From: Plantibacter flavus
GTDB lineage: Bacteria > Actinomycetota > Actinomycetes > Actinomycetales > Microbacteriaceae
DNA: 64,000 nt
Direction: 5' to 3'
Assembly (NCBI RefSeq): GCF_900177615.1
Contig: NZ_FXAP01000005.1
Location: 124,001-188,000, forward strand
Under the pieces are notes generated by a model. The model was not told the origin of the DNA, searched no databases, and worked only from the letters and a program-made list of their open reading frames with translations. Shown here piece after piece: positions 35,243 through 45,041 of the stretch (position 1 is the first letter of the stretch; each line of letters opens with the position of its first letter). The translations under genes were made by a program, and so were the position numbers.

Positions 35243-38011
35243 CTAGCCGCGCGGCTTCTCCTTCATTTCGATCGTCTCGATCTCGTCACCGATCTGGATG
35301 TCGTTGAACTTGCCGAGACCGATACCGGCCTCGAAGTCCGTACGCACCTCGGTGACGTCGTCCTTGAACCGACGCAGCGATTCGATCGCCAGGCTGTCGC
35401 CGACCACGACGCCGTCGCGGATGACCCGCGCCTTGGCGTTCCTCGTGATCGTGCCCGAGCGGACGATGACACCCGCGATGTTGCCGAACTTGGAGGAACG
35501 GAACACCTCGCGGATCTCTGCGACACCGGACTGGACCTCTTCGTACTCGGGCTTGAGCATGCCGGTGAGGCTCTGCTCGACGTCCTCGAGTGCGTTGTAG
35601 ATGACCGAGTAGAACCGGACGTCCACACCCTCACGGGCCGCACGCTCGCGGGCCTTCGGGTCGGGGCGCACGTTGAACCCGATGATGATCGCGTTGTCGA
35701 TCGTGGCGAGGTTGACGTCGGACTCGGTGACCGCACCGACACCGCGGTGGATGATCCGCAGCTGGACGCTGTCGTCGACGTCGATCTTGAGCAGCGACTC
35801 CTCGAGTGCCTCGACGGCACCGGAGACGTCACCCTTGATGATGAGGTTGAGCGACTCGACCTTGCCCTCTTCGAGTGCACGGGTGAAGTCCTCGAGCGAG
35901 ATGCGCTTGCGAGCCTTGGCCAGAGCGGCGTTGCGCTCCGCGGCTTCACGCTTCTCGGCGATCTGACGCGCGGTGCGGTCCTCCTCGGTGACGAGGAAGG
36001 TGTCGCCGGCCCGAGGAACACTCGAGAGGCCCTGCACCTGGACGGGACGCGAGGGACCCGCCTCGGCGACGGTGTCGCCGTTCTCGTCGACCATCGCACG
36101 GACGCGGCCGTAGGCCGTACCGGCGACGATCGCGTCACCGACGCGGAGCGTACCCGACTGGATGAGGACGGTCGCGACGGAACCGCGGCCCTTGTCGAGC
36201 TTGGCCTCGATGGCCACACCGCGTGCATCCTTGTTCGGGTTGGCGCGCAGGTCGAGACCGGCGTCCGCGGTGAGCAGCACGGCGTCGAGGAGGTCCTTGA
36301 TGCCGGTGCCGGCACGAGCCGAGACGTCGACGAACATGACGTCTCCGCCGTACTCCTCGGCGACGAGGCCGTACTCGGTCAGCTGCTGGCGCACCTTGGC
36401 CGGGTTGGCGTCGGGCTTGTCCACCTTGTTGACCGCGACGACGATCGGCACGTTGGCCGCCTGCGCGTGGTTCAAGGCCTCCACCGTCTGCGGCATGATG
36501 CCGTCGTCGGCAGCGACCACGAGGATCGCGATGTCGGTGACCTGCGCACCACGAGCACGCATGGCGGTGAACGCCTCGTGACCCGGGGTGTCGATGAAGG
36601 TGATCGGACGCTCGATGCCCTCGTGCTCCGCGACGACCTGGTACGCACCGATGTGCTGCGTGATGCCACCGGCCTCGCCGGCGACGACGTTCGCGTTGCG
36701 GATGGCGTCGAGGAGGCGCGTCTTACCGTGGTCGACGTGACCCATGACGGTGACCACGGGAGGACGGATGGCGAGGTCCTCGTCGGACTCGTCTTCCAGC
36801 TCCTGGTCGAGGTCGATGTCGAAGCCCTCGAGGAGCTCCCGGTCCTCGTCCTCGGGCGAGACCATCTGGATCTTGTAGCCGAGCTCGGAACCGAGCACGT
36901 CGAAGGTCGCCTCGTCGAGCGACTCCGTCGCCGTCGCCATCTCACCGAGGTGGAACAGCACGGTGACGAGGTTGCCGGGGCTGGCGTCGATCTTGTCGGC
37001 GAAGTCCGAGATGGACGCGCCACGACGCAGACGGATGATGGTGTTGCCGTCGCCGCGGGGGACGCTCACGCCGCCGAGCGACGGGGCTTCCCGCAGCTCG
37101 AATTCGGCCCTCTTCGTCCGCTTCGACTTGCGTGCCTTGCTCTTGCCGCCACCGCGACCGAAGGCACCTGCGGTACCACCGCCGGGTCCGCGACCACGAC
37201 CGCCGCCGCCACCAGGGCGACCGGCGAATCCACCGGCGGGTGCACCACCGGGGGCACCACCGGGACGGAAGCCGCCACCGGCGCCACCGGGACGGAAGCC
37301 GCCGCCGCCGGCGGGACGACCTGCGCCACCCGGACGACCGGGGCCACCGGGACGCTGACCCTGGCCGACGCCCGGACGGGGCGAGCCGGGGCGCGGAGCC
37401 TGCGGACGCGGGATGTTGCTGGGGTTCGGACGCTGACCCATGCCCTGAGCCGCTGCGAACGGGTTGTTCCCCGGACGCGGCGTGCCGGTCGGGCGCTGGC
37501 CCATGCCCTGCGAGGACGCGAACGGGTTGTTCCCCGGACGCGGAGCACCGGGACGGGGGCCGCCCGGCTTCGCGGCGTCGCCGGAGGGCGAGTCGCCGGC
37601 GGCCGGAGCCGCGGGTGCGGACGGTGCCGCCGGGGCAGCGGCCGCGGGTGCCTCCGCCGCAGGGGCGGGGGCGGCGGGAGCCTTCGGGCCTGGGGACGCC
37701 TGCTTCGGCGCAGGCGCAGCGGGCGCCTCAGCCTTGGGGGCGGGTGCCGCGGGGGCCGGAGCCTTGGGTGCGGCGGGACCAGGGGTGGGAGCGCCGGGCG
37801 TGGCCGGTCGCTTCGCCGGGGCGGCGGGGGCGGCTGACGCCTTCGCACCCTCGGCCTCGAGGGCGGCGCGCAGCTTGCGGGCCACCGGTGGTTCGATACT
37901 GGAAGACGGTCCCTTGACGAACTCGCCCAATTCCTTGAGCTTCGCCATGGCGATCTTGCTGTCTACTCCGAGTTCGGATGCGATCTCGTGTACACGTGGT
38001 TTTGCAGCCAC
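35243..38011 (-). CDS. infB: Translation initiation factor IF-2
   Basis: 922 aa. Places fMet-tRNA on the ribosome. The IF2_N helix module at the N-terminus ([13 protein letters not shown]) is followed by about 270 residues of Pro/Ala then Gly/Arg-rich low complexity with repeated 'PRPGNNPFA' units. Next come the GTPase ([26 protein letters not shown]) and the two C-terminal beta-barrel domains. The GTG at 38011 has AGGAG four bases upstream. Confidence 0.97.
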   Translation of the reverse strand: MAAKPRVHEIASELGVDSKIAMAKLKELGEFVKGPSSSIEPPVARKLRAALEAEGAKASAAPAAPAKRPATPGAPTPGPAAPKAPAPAAPAPKAEAPAAPAPKQASPGPKAPAAPAPAAEAPAAAAPAAPSAPAAPAAGDSPSGDAAKPGGPRPGAPRPGNNPFASSQGMGQRPTGTPRPGNNPFAAAQGMGQRPNPSNIPRPQAPRPGSPRPGVGQGQRPGGPGRPGGAGRPAGGGGFRPGGAGGGFRPGGAPGGAPAGGFAGRPGGGGGRGRGPGGGTAGAFGRGGGKSKARKSKRTKRAEFELREAPSLGGVSVPRGDGNTIIRLRRGASISDFADKIDASPGNLVTVLFHLGEMATATESLDEATFDVLGSELGYKIQMVSPEDEDRELLEGFDIDLDQELEDESDEDLAIRPPVVTVMGHVDHGKTRLLDAIRNANVVAGEAGGITQHIGAYQVVAEHEGIERPITFIDTPGHEAFTAMRARGAQVTDIAILVVAADDGIMPQTVEALNHAQAANVPIVVAVNKVDKPDANPAKVRQQLTEYGLVAEEYGGDVMFVDVSARAGTGIKDLLDAVLLTADAGLDLRANPNKDARGVAIEAKLDKGRGSVATVLIQSGTLRVGDAIVAGTAYGRVRAMVDENGDTVAEAGPSRPVQVQGLSSVPRAGDTFLVTEEDRTARQIAEKREAAERNAALAKARKRISLEDFTRALEEGKVESLNLIIKGDVSGAVEALEESLLKIDVDDSVQLRIIHRGVGAVTESDVNLATIDNAIIIGFNVRPDPKARERAAREGVDVRFYSVIYNALEDVEQSLTGMLKPEYEEVQSGVAEIREVFRSSKFGNIAGVIVRSGTITRNAKARVIRDGVVVGDSLAIESLRRFKDDVTEVRTDFEAGIGLGKFNDIQIGDEIETIEMKEKPRG

Positions 38012-38298
38012 AATTCTCCTGTCTGAGCTTGCACCCAGGCAGGGGCAAGCGTTAGTGGTGGACGGTGCTCATTTCGAGCCGCTCATGAGTTGTCCATTAG
38101 CCGTTCAGCCTGTTCTCTCGGAATGCCGCACCCGGGTGGGGCGGCAGCAGGATGGAGGCCCGGGATCCGGGCCTGATACCTGCGGTGGGAAGCACGGTGT
38201 GCGCCGGAGCGCTCTCGCGTGCAGTCACCATCGTACACCCCGACCCTGGGTGCGGGCTCACCACCGGATCGTGAGCGGGTCGTTCGAGCCCGACGACG
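38012..38298 (-). other. infB 5' leader/intercistronic region
   Basis: 287 bp between ylxR and infB with no credible gene. On the minus strand it holds a candidate -10 TACGAT (38229-38234) and a perfect hairpin with 8-bp stem AGGCCCGG and GAT loop (38156-38174). A separate infB promoter or a leader structure is possible; neither is strong. Confidence 0.35.
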
Positions 38299-38568
38299 TC
38301 ATTCAGCCGTCGGGGCGGCCGGTTCCGTCGACACGAAGACCCGGACTGCCGACGCGTCGGGTCCCGCATTCAATCTGAGCGCCCTCGTGAACGCTCGACG
38401 CTGCACCGCCTGGTCGACGCACGCCGACGTCGGGTGCACCCAGGATCCGCGACCCGGCAGGCGCGCCGCGGCGTCGGGGATGAGCGCCCCCTCGACCGCG
38501 ACGACGCGCAGCAGTGCCGAGCGCGGCTCGCGACGGCGACAGCCGACGCAGGTCCGCACCGGTTCCAT
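38299..38568 (-). CDS. ylxR: YlxR family RNA-binding protein (DUF448)
   Basis: 89 aa. It shows the family signature [11 protein letters not shown] at the start and [17 protein letters not shown] in the middle. YlxR proteins are small nucleic-acid-binding proteins encoded between nusA and infB, and have been linked to RNase P in B. subtilis (family knowledge). The start lies five bases after the nusA stop. Confidence 0.93.
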   Translation of the reverse strand: MEPVRTCVGCRRREPRSALLRVVAVEGALIPDAAARLPGRGSWVHPTSACVDQAVQRRAFTRALRLNAGPDASAVRVFVSTEPAAPTAE

Positions 38569-38573
38569 CCGGT

Positions 38574-39575
38574 TCAGTCCGATTCGAGGATCGAGTCCGG
38601 CTGGATGTCGATCTTGGCGCCCGTGAGCTTGGCGGCGAGACGGGCGTTCTGCCCCTCCTTGCCGATCGCGAGCGACAGCTGGTAGTCGGGCACGAGCGCC
38701 CGGACGGCCTTGAGTGACTGGTCGATGACGTACGAGCTCGTGACCTTGGCCGGCGAGAGCGCGTTCGCGACGAACGTCGGCAGGTCGGGCGAGTAGTCGA
38801 CGATGTCGATCTTCTCGGCACCCAGCTCGTCGGTGACTGCGCGGACACGACGCCCGAGCTCACCGATGCAGGCGCCCTTGGCGTTGATGCTCGGGTCGTT
38901 CGCCTTCACCGCGATCTTGGTCCGGTGTCCGGCCTCGCGAGCGAGTGAGACGATCTCGACGATGCCGGATGCGATCTCCGGGACCTCCAACGCGAACAGC
39001 TTCCGTACGAGTCCGGGGTGGGTGCGCGAGACGGTGATCTGCGGACCCTTGAGGCCCTTCGTCACGCTCGTCACGTACACGCGGATGCGTGCACCGTGCG
39101 GGTACTCCTCGCCGGCCACCTGCTCCTCGGGCGGAAGGATCGCCTCGATGGTGCCGAGGTCGACGTGGATCATGCGCGGGTTCGGGCCCTGCTGGATGAC
39201 GCCCGCGATGATGTCGCCCTCGCGGCCCTTGAACTCACCGAGGACGGCGTCGTCCTGGATGTCGCGGAGCCGCTGGAAGATGACCTGCTTCGCGGCGAAG
39301 GCGGCGATGCGACCGAAGTCGTCCGGCGTGCTCTCGGCCTCCCCGATCAGGACGCCCTCGTCGTCGAACTCGGGCACGAACACCCCGACGTGGCCGGTCT
39401 TGCGGTCGAGCTGGACACGGGCCGCCGGGACGTCGCCGCGCGCGGTGGTGTCGGTACCCTCGGTGCTCTTCAGGTACGCACTCAGGATGGCCTGCTCGAT
39501 GATCACGACGAGCTCCTCGAACGGGATCTCCTTCTCGCGTTCGATCGACTTCAACAAACCGAGATCGATGTCCAT
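38574..39575 (-). CDS. nusA: Transcription termination/antitermination factor NusA
   Basis: 333 aa, the short actinobacterial form. It has an N-terminal RNAP-binding domain, an S1 domain near 110-180, and two KH domains with [16 protein letters not shown] and '[18 protein letters not shown]'. It lacks the acidic repeats of E. coli NusA. A strong GAGGAGG site precedes the ATG. It is the first gene of the nusA-ylxR-infB-rbfA set; the usual upstream rimP is absent here. Confidence 0.97.
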   Translation of the reverse strand: MDIDLGLLKSIEREKEIPFEELVVIIEQAILSAYLKSTEGTDTTARGDVPAARVQLDRKTGHVGVFVPEFDDEGVLIGEAESTPDDFGRIAAFAAKQVIFQRLRDIQDDAVLGEFKGREGDIIAGVIQQGPNPRMIHVDLGTIEAILPPEEQVAGEEYPHGARIRVYVTSVTKGLKGPQITVSRTHPGLVRKLFALEVPEIASGIVEIVSLAREAGHRTKIAVKANDPSINAKGACIGELGRRVRAVTDELGAEKIDIVDYSPDLPTFVANALSPAKVTSSYVIDQSLKAVRALVPDYQLSLAIGKEGQNARLAAKLTGAKIDIQPDSILESD

Positions 39576-39782
39576 CGATGGCCTCCTCTATTCAACTGGT
39601 GGTGCCGCGGCAAGACGTGCAGCGGCACGACGGGCATGCTGCTGCCGTGCTGCCGAACCCGTCTGTCTACGGTACCGGATGCAGAGGGGTACGTCATCCA
39701 CCCAGCTGGGAGGCCCCCGCGCGTCCTCGAGGGTCCCGCCCCCGGCTCGACCGCGTCTCGGGGCGGGTGACATGATTGGCCA
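39576..39782. other. Divergent control region nusA / sensor kinase
   Basis: 207 bp between divergent genes. I see no rimP remnant, no tRNA and no clear two-box promoter for nusA. The kinase-side -10 is at 39771. Confidence 0.5.
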
Positions 39783-39785
39783 ATG
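39771..39785 (+). promoter_or_regulatory. Probable leaderless promoter of the kinase/regulator pair
   Basis: CATGAT, six bases, ATG at 39783. The hexamer is weaker than the TAnnnT seen at the other sites. Confidence 0.4.
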
Positions 39786-41492
39786 GTCTTGGGCGAGCTG
39801 CGGAACGTCATGCGGAGCACGAGGGTGAGGATCCTCGTCGCGATCCTGCTCGCGACGACGCTCTCGATGACGCTCGTGGGCGTCTCCACCTACACGCTCG
39901 GCCGGCAGCAGACACTCGCGACCATCGACGCCCGCCTGGAGCACAGCGCCGAGCTCATCGCCTTCATGGTGGTCGGTTCAGGCGACTCCGCCGACGCCCC
40001 GGCGACGAGCGACGCGGCCGTCGACGCGGTGATGCGACGCTGGATCTTCGCCGAGGACGAGACCGCCATCGGTGTGCGCGCCGACGGCTCGACGGTCGCG
40101 CCCAGCGCCCCGTCCGCCTTCCGCCTCGACGACGACTTGCAGCTGCTCGACACCATCACGGCCCGGTCGTCCCGCGGCGTCGTCACGGGCGAGGCCACCG
40201 GTGACCGCAGCGTGCGGTACGCGATCATCCCGGTGCAGGTCGTCGGCGACCCGAGTGTGGCCCACGTCGTCATCGCCACCGACGTGCACGCGGCACTCGC
40301 GGAGTCCCGAGGCATCCTCGCCGTCGAGATCGTCGTCGCCGTGGTGTGCCTGCTCCTGCTCGGCCTCGTCGGCTGGCAGCTCGCGGGTGGACTACTCCAC
40401 CCCATCCGACTGCTGCGGGACGCTGCGGCCCGCATCACCGAGTCGGACCTCGACGAGCGGATCCCGGTCGTCGGTCGCGACGACGTCTCCGAGCTCACCA
40501 CGACCGTGAACGGCATGCTGGACCGGCTCGACGAGGCCTTCACCAGTCAACGCCAGCTGCTCGACGACGTCGGCCACGAGCTGAAGACGCCGCTGACCAT
40601 CGTGCGCGGACACCTCGAGCTCCTCGATCCGTCCGACCCCGCGGAAGTGGCCGCCACCCGGGACCTCGCCCTCGACGAACTCGATCGGATGAGCTCCCTC
40701 GTCGCCGACATCACGGAGCTCTCGACAGCCGGACTCGCGTCGACCCTCGACCGGGAACCGGTCGACATCGAGGCGTTCACCGCCTCGGTCCACGAGAAGG
40801 CCACGGCGATCTCGACCGAACACGAGTGGACCCTGGGCGAGCAGGCCGCGCTCACCGCGGACGTCGACGCCGGGCGCCTGGCCCAGGCCTGGCTGCAGCT
40901 CGCGGACAACGCCGCGAAGTACTCCCCGGCCGGGTCGACGATCGTGATCTCGAGCCGGTTCGACGAGTCGGACGACCCGGCGCTCGTGCTCTCCGTCGCC
41001 GACGACGGGCCCGGGGTACCGGAGGCGCTCCGCGAACGCATCTTCGACCGGTTCACCCGGGTGAGCGGTGGACGGGGCGTCGCCGGCTCCGGCCTCGGCC
41101 TCTCGATCGTGCAGGCGATCGCCGCGGCACACGGCGGGTGGGCCGAGGTCGAGGACACGCAGCAGGCCGGCTCCCTCTTCAGCATCCGACTGCCGCTCGC
41201 GGTGGCGGACGACGACGAGGGGTCCGACGCGGACCTCGACCTCGACCCGGACGAGACCGCGGCGATCCCCCGCAGCGCGATGGCCCAGGCGATCGCACTG
41301 CGAGAGGCGCAGGCGGCTCAGGAAGCCGCTGAGGCGCAGACGACCGCGGCGATGCAGGCCGGACCGACACCCGGCGATGCTCGCCCCACGATCGACGCAC
41401 CACCACGCTCGCGAGCACCGTCCCCTGAGGACGACTTCCCGGACCTCGTCGACACCTCGGCTCGGCGGAGTGCGCCGGAGGACCACGCATGA
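39783..41492 (+). CDS. Two-component sensor histidine kinase (HAMP, HisKA)
   Basis: 569 aa. Two membrane helices (about 15-37 and 178-200) bracket an exterior sensor domain of about 140 residues. HAMP follows, then the phospho-acceptor H265 in VGHELKTPLT, and an ATPase with N-box 'LQLADNAAKYSPAG', DDGPGVP and GSGLGLSI. A tail of about 85 acidic/Pro/Ala-rich residues follows the ATPase domain, which is unusual. Its stop overlaps the regulator's ATG (ATGA). The signal is unknown. Confidence 0.94.
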   Translation: MVLGELRNVMRSTRVRILVAILLATTLSMTLVGVSTYTLGRQQTLATIDARLEHSAELIAFMVVGSGDSADAPATSDAAVDAVMRRWIFAEDETAIGVRADGSTVAPSAPSAFRLDDDLQLLDTITARSSRGVVTGEATGDRSVRYAIIPVQVVGDPSVAHVVIATDVHAALAESRGILAVEIVVAVVCLLLLGLVGWQLAGGLLHPIRLLRDAAARITESDLDERIPVVGRDDVSELTTTVNGMLDRLDEAFTSQRQLLDDVGHELKTPLTIVRGHLELLDPSDPAEVAATRDLALDELDRMSSLVADITELSTAGLASTLDREPVDIEAFTASVHEKATAISTEHEWTLGEQAALTADVDAGRLAQAWLQLADNAAKYSPAGSTIVISSRFDESDDPALVLSVADDGPGVPEALRERIFDRFTRVSGGRGVAGSGLGLSIVQAIAAAHGGWAEVEDTQQAGSLFSIRLPLAVADDDEGSDADLDLDPDETAAIPRSAMAQAIALREAQAAQEAAEAQTTAAMQAGPTPGDARPTIDAPPRSRAPSPEDDFPDLVDTSARRSAPEDHA

Positions 41493-42169
41493 GCCGGATC
41501 CTGGTCGCCGAGGACGAGACGCGGATCTCCGCGTTCGTGAGCAAGGGCCTGCGTGCCGCCGGGCACACGGCGGACGTGACGGTCGACGGCTCGCAGGTCG
41601 TCGAGCTGGCGGAGAGCGGCGACTTCGACCTGCTCGTCCTCGACATCGGTCTGCCCGGTGTCGACGGCTTCGAGGTGCTCAGGCAGCTGCGCGACGACGG
41701 CAGCGAGCTCCCCGTCATCATCCTGACCGCCCGCGATTCGGCCCGGGACCTCGTGGCGGGCCTCGACGGCGGGGCGAACGACTACATGTCGAAGCCCTTC
41801 CGGTTCGAGGAGCTCCTGGCCAGGATCCGCCGACGCCTGGCCGAGCGGGCACCGACGTCGACCACCGCCGTCCAGGAACGGCTGTCGGTCGGGCATCTGG
41901 AGCTCGAGCTGCGCGAACGGCGCGTCCTCGTCGACGGTGTGCCGGTCGAGCTGTCCACCCGCGAGTTCGCCCTCGCCGAGGAGTTCTTCCGCCACCCGGA
42001 CCAGATCCTCAGCCGTGAGGAACTCCTCAGCCGGGTCTGGGGCTACGACTTCGATCCCGGTTCGAACGTCGTCGACGTCTACGTGCGGTACCTCCGGAAC
42101 AAGATCGGCAAGGACGCCATCGCGACGGTCCGCGGAGCCGGCTACCGACTCAGCACGAGAGCGCAGTAG
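41489..42169 (+). CDS. OmpR-family response regulator
   Basis: 226 aa. The receiver has D52 as phosphorylation site (LVLDIGLPG), TA and K motifs (ILTARDS and SKPF). A winged-helix DNA-binding domain follows with ELSTREFALAEEFFRHP and 'VVDVYVRYLRNKIG'. It pairs with the kinase immediately upstream. Its last codons and stop (RAQ-stop) lie inside the hairpin repeat at 42156. Confidence 0.95.
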   Translation: MSRILVAEDETRISAFVSKGLRAAGHTADVTVDGSQVVELAESGDFDLLVLDIGLPGVDGFEVLRQLRDDGSELPVIILTARDSARDLVAGLDGGANDYMSKPFRFEELLARIRRRLAERAPTSTTAVQERLSVGHLELELRERRVLVDGVPVELSTREFALAEEFFRHPDQILSREELLSRVWGYDFDPGSNVVDVYVRYLRNKIGKDAIATVRGAGYRLSTRAQ

Positions 42170-42212
42170 CGGTCGTCATTCCCTGCGGATGACGACCGTT
42201 ACTGCGCTCTCG
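42156..42212. repeat. 57-bp hairpin repeat, copy 1
   Basis: 24-bp arms (CGAGAGCGCAGTAGCGGTCG.. and its complement with one G.U-type mismatch) around the nine-base loop TCCCTGCGG. It is identical to the copy at 43182-43238. The left arm carries the stop codon of the response regulator, and the hairpin probably terminates that operon. Confidence 0.9.
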
Positions 42213-42262
42213 CGCGCGGCTGTGGACAACGCTGGGGCAGGATTCCGCCGGCTTGCGAAGGT

Positions 42263-43195
42263 ATGGGGATGCGACCCCCTCGACCTCTGCCCGCCCACCT
42301 CGCCGACCGCGCGTTCACGACCGACGACGTCGGACTGCACGGACAGTCGGTCGGACGTCTCCGAGGACGTGACCTGTCGTCGCCGTATCGCGGCGTGCGG
42401 ACCGTCGGCATCGATCTCGATTCCGTGCGCGGACGGTGCCGTGCGTACGAACCGCTCCTGGGACGCTCGCGGGTCTTCAGCCACGCCACCGCCGCACTCC
42501 TCCTCGACCTGCCCCTCCCACCGCGGGTCGCCTCCGCGCCGGAGCTCCATGTCGGCGCACGCGACGGGACGACGCCTCCCCGAGCGCGCGGCATCGTCGG
42601 CCATCGCCTGGCTCCTGACACCGTCGTCGCCTTCGCCCATGGGCACCCGGTGACCGCCGCCCTCGACACCTGGCGTTCGCTCGCGGATGTCCTGCCACAG
42701 GAGGAGCTCGTCGCCGTCGGGGACCGCATCGTGTCCGGCGTGCGGATTGGGACGGATCGGACCGACGTGCTCGCCTCCGTCGCCGATCTCCGGCAGGCGG
42801 CCCTCGAGCACCGAGGACGACGCGGGGCAGCTGCGCTCAGATGGGCCGCGGCGCGGGTCAGGACCGGCGTCGACTCCCGTCCCGAATCACTCCTCCGCCT
42901 CGCCGTCGTCGAAGCGGGGCTTCCCGAGCCGCTCGTCGGACACCCCGTCGTCGTCGATCACGGGGGCTTGACGCTTCACCCGGACCTCGCGGACATCTGC
43001 GCGCGACTCTTGTACGAATACGAGGGCGACTACCACCGGACCGAGCGCCACCGGTTCCGGAACGACATCCATCGGCGGGAACTGCTTGAAGACGCAGGGT
43101 GGCGGGTGATCCGCGTCACCGCCGACGACCTCTTCGTCCGCCGCCAACAGTTCATCCGGAGGATCCGGCAGCTCCACGCAGCGAGAGCGCAGTAG
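42263..43195 (+). CDS. DUF559-like/Vsr-fold endonuclease-domain protein
   Basis: 310 aa. The C-terminal 100 residues have a restriction-endonuclease-like pattern: 'LLYEYEGDYHRTERHRFRND', then LLEDAGWRVIRVTADDLF, as in the DUF559/Vsr-like proteins that are numerous in Microbacteriaceae (family knowledge). The N-terminal 170 residues resemble the AbiEi-like part found in the same proteins. The substrate is unknown and it is not a complete restriction system. It is flanked on both sides by identical 57-bp hairpins, and its stop codon lies in the second one. A start three codons later (second ATG) is possible. Confidence 0.82.
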   Translation: MGMRPPRPLPAHLADRAFTTDDVGLHGQSVGRLRGRDLSSPYRGVRTVGIDLDSVRGRCRAYEPLLGRSRVFSHATAALLLDLPLPPRVASAPELHVGARDGTTPPRARGIVGHRLAPDTVVAFAHGHPVTAALDTWRSLADVLPQEELVAVGDRIVSGVRIGTDRTDVLASVADLRQAALEHRGRRGAAALRWAAARVRTGVDSRPESLLRLAVVEAGLPEPLVGHPVVVDHGGLTLHPDLADICARLLYEYEGDYHRTERHRFRNDIHRRELLEDAGWRVIRVTADDLFVRRQQFIRRIRQLHAARAQ

Positions 43196-43238
43196 CGGTC
43201 GTCATTCCCTGCGGATGACGACCGTTACTGCGCTCTCG
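43182..43238. repeat. 57-bp hairpin repeat, copy 2
   Basis: Identical to copy 1, including loop and arm mismatch. It lies between the DUF559-like gene and converging proS and can end transcription of both. Confidence 0.9.
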
Positions 43239-43242
43239 CGGC

Positions 43243-45000
43243 TCAGAGGGCGAGGTCGGCGATCGCGACCCGGTCCTTCGTGCCGGCGGCCCGGTCCCAG
43301 AGCTCGACGAAGCCCTCGGTGGCCTCGCGACCGACGACTACCACGACGGGCACACCGATCAGCTCGGCGTCACCGAACTTGACGCCCGGGGACACCTTGC
43401 CGGTGCGGTCGTCGTAGAGGACGTCCTTCCCGCTCGCCTCGAGGGAGGCCACGAGTTCCTCGGCCACCTCGAAGATCGCCGCGTCACGTCCTGCTGCGAC
43501 GACGTGCACGTCGAACGGGGCGACGGCCTTCGGCCAGATGAGACCGCGCTCGTCGTTGTTGCCCTCGGCGATGATCGCGAGGATGCGGGTGATCCCGATG
43601 CCGTAGGAGCCCATGGTCACCGTGACGAGCTTGCCGTTCTCGTCGAGCACCTTGAGTCCGAGCGCCTCGGCGTACTTGCGCCCGAGCTGGAAGACGTGTC
43701 CGATCTCCATGCCTCGAGCGAGCTCGACCGGCCCGGAGCCGTCGGGCGCGGGGTCGCCGGCGCGGACCTCCGCCGCCTCGACGAAGCCGTCGGCGGTGAA
43801 GTCGCGCCCGGCGACGAGGCCGAAGACGTGCTGCTGATCGACGTTCGCGCCGGTGATCCACTCGGTGCCGTCGACGACCCGGGGGTCGAGGAAGTACCGG
43901 ATCTCCGTTGCCGACTCCTCACCGAGGACGGGCCCCTGCGGGGACCACGGTCCGATGTAGCCCTTGACGAGCCCGGCGTTCGCGGCGAAGTCCGCTTCGG
44001 TCGCGGCCTCCACCTCTGCGGGGCTGAAGGCCACCTCGACGCGCTTGAGGTCGACGTCGCGGTCGCCAGGGAGGCCGATGACGACCAGCTCGCGCGAGCC
44101 GTCGAGGTGCTGCAGCGCCAGCACGACGTTCTTGAGGGTGTCGGCGGCCGTCCAGGCGCGTCCGTCGTCGCGCGGGTGCCGCTCGTTGGCGAGGTCGACG
44201 AGCGTCGAGATCGTCGGGGTGTTCGGCGAATCGAAGACCGTCGCGGGTGCCAGACCCTCGATGGGGCGGGCTTCCGGGACCTCGGTGGTGTAAGCCTCGA
44301 CGTTGGCGGCGTACCCGCCGGCCGAGCGCACGAAGGTGTCCTCACCGACCGCGGTGGGGTGCAGGAACTCCTCGCTCCGCGAACCGCCCATCGCGCCGGC
44401 ATCGGCCTGCACGATCTCGTACTCCAGGCCGAGCCGCGTGAAGATGCGCTCGTAGGCGTCGCGCTGCGCCTGGTAGCTCGCGTCGAGCCCGGCGTCGGAC
44501 ACGTCGAACGAGTAGGCGTCCTTCATCGTGAACTCACGACCGCGCAGGAGGCCTGCCCGGGGACGGGCCTCGTCGCGGTACTTGTCCTGGATCTGGTAGA
44601 TCGAGAGGGGCAGGTCCTTGTAGGAGGAGTACAGGTCTTTCACGAGCAGGGTGAAGACCTCCTCGTGCGTCGGCGCCAGCAGGTAGTCGGCACCCTTGCG
44701 GTCGTGCAGGCGGAAGAGGGCGTCGCCGTACTCCTCCCACCGGCCGGTGACCTCGTAGGGCTCCCGCGGCAGGAGCGCGGGGAAGTGCACCTCGAACGCG
44801 CCGGCGTTCGCCATCTCCTCGCGGACGATCGCCTCGATCTTGTTCTTCACCCGCAACCCGAGCGGCAACCAGGCGAAGACACCCGGCGCCTGGCGGCGGA
44901 TGTACCCCGCCCGCACCAGCAGGCGGTGACTCGTCACCTCCGCGTCGGAGGGGTCTTCACGGAGCGTGCGGAGGAAGTAATTCGAAAGGCGCGTAACCAC
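43243..45000 (-). CDS. proS: Prolyl-tRNA synthetase (bacterial type)
   Basis: 585 aa. Class II synthetase with motif 1 region near [17 protein letters not shown], motif 2 '[17 protein letters not shown]', the YbaK-type editing insertion (about 230-390), and motif 3 near '[17 protein letters not shown]', followed by the anticodon-binding domain. The GTG start has TAGCAT six bases upstream, so it is leaderless. The single gene is ended by the shared hairpin at 43182. Confidence 0.96.
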   Translation of the reverse strand: MVTRLSNYFLRTLREDPSDAEVTSHRLLVRAGYIRRQAPGVFAWLPLGLRVKNKIEAIVREEMANAGAFEVHFPALLPREPYEVTGRWEEYGDALFRLHDRKGADYLLAPTHEEVFTLLVKDLYSSYKDLPLSIYQIQDKYRDEARPRAGLLRGREFTMKDAYSFDVSDAGLDASYQAQRDAYERIFTRLGLEYEIVQADAGAMGGSRSEEFLHPTAVGEDTFVRSAGGYAANVEAYTTEVPEARPIEGLAPATVFDSPNTPTISTLVDLANERHPRDDGRAWTAADTLKNVVLALQHLDGSRELVVIGLPGDRDVDLKRVEVAFSPAEVEAATEADFAANAGLVKGYIGPWSPQGPVLGEESATEIRYFLDPRVVDGTEWITGANVDQQHVFGLVAGRDFTADGFVEAAEVRAGDPAPDGSGPVELARGMEIGHVFQLGRKYAEALGLKVLDENGKLVTVTMGSYGIGITRILAIIAEGNNDERGLIWPKAVAPFDVHVVAAGRDAAIFEVAEELVASLEASGKDVLYDDRTGKVSPGVKFGDAELIGVPVVVVVGREATEGFVELWDRAAGTKDRVAIADLAL

Positions 45001-45012
45001 CTGTCCATGCTA
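44998..45012 (-). promoter_or_regulatory. Leaderless promoter of proS
   Basis: TAGCAT, six bases, GTG at 45000 on the minus strand. Confidence 0.6.
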
Positions 45013-45041
45013 GTCCGTCACACGCAGGCAGCCCGGAACCG

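Noticed and set aside
42221-42229. Perfect DnaA-box-like TGTGGACAA
   Set aside because: Single isolated site in a short intergenic region with no dnaA/dnaN or AT-rich unwinding region; chance or minor site.
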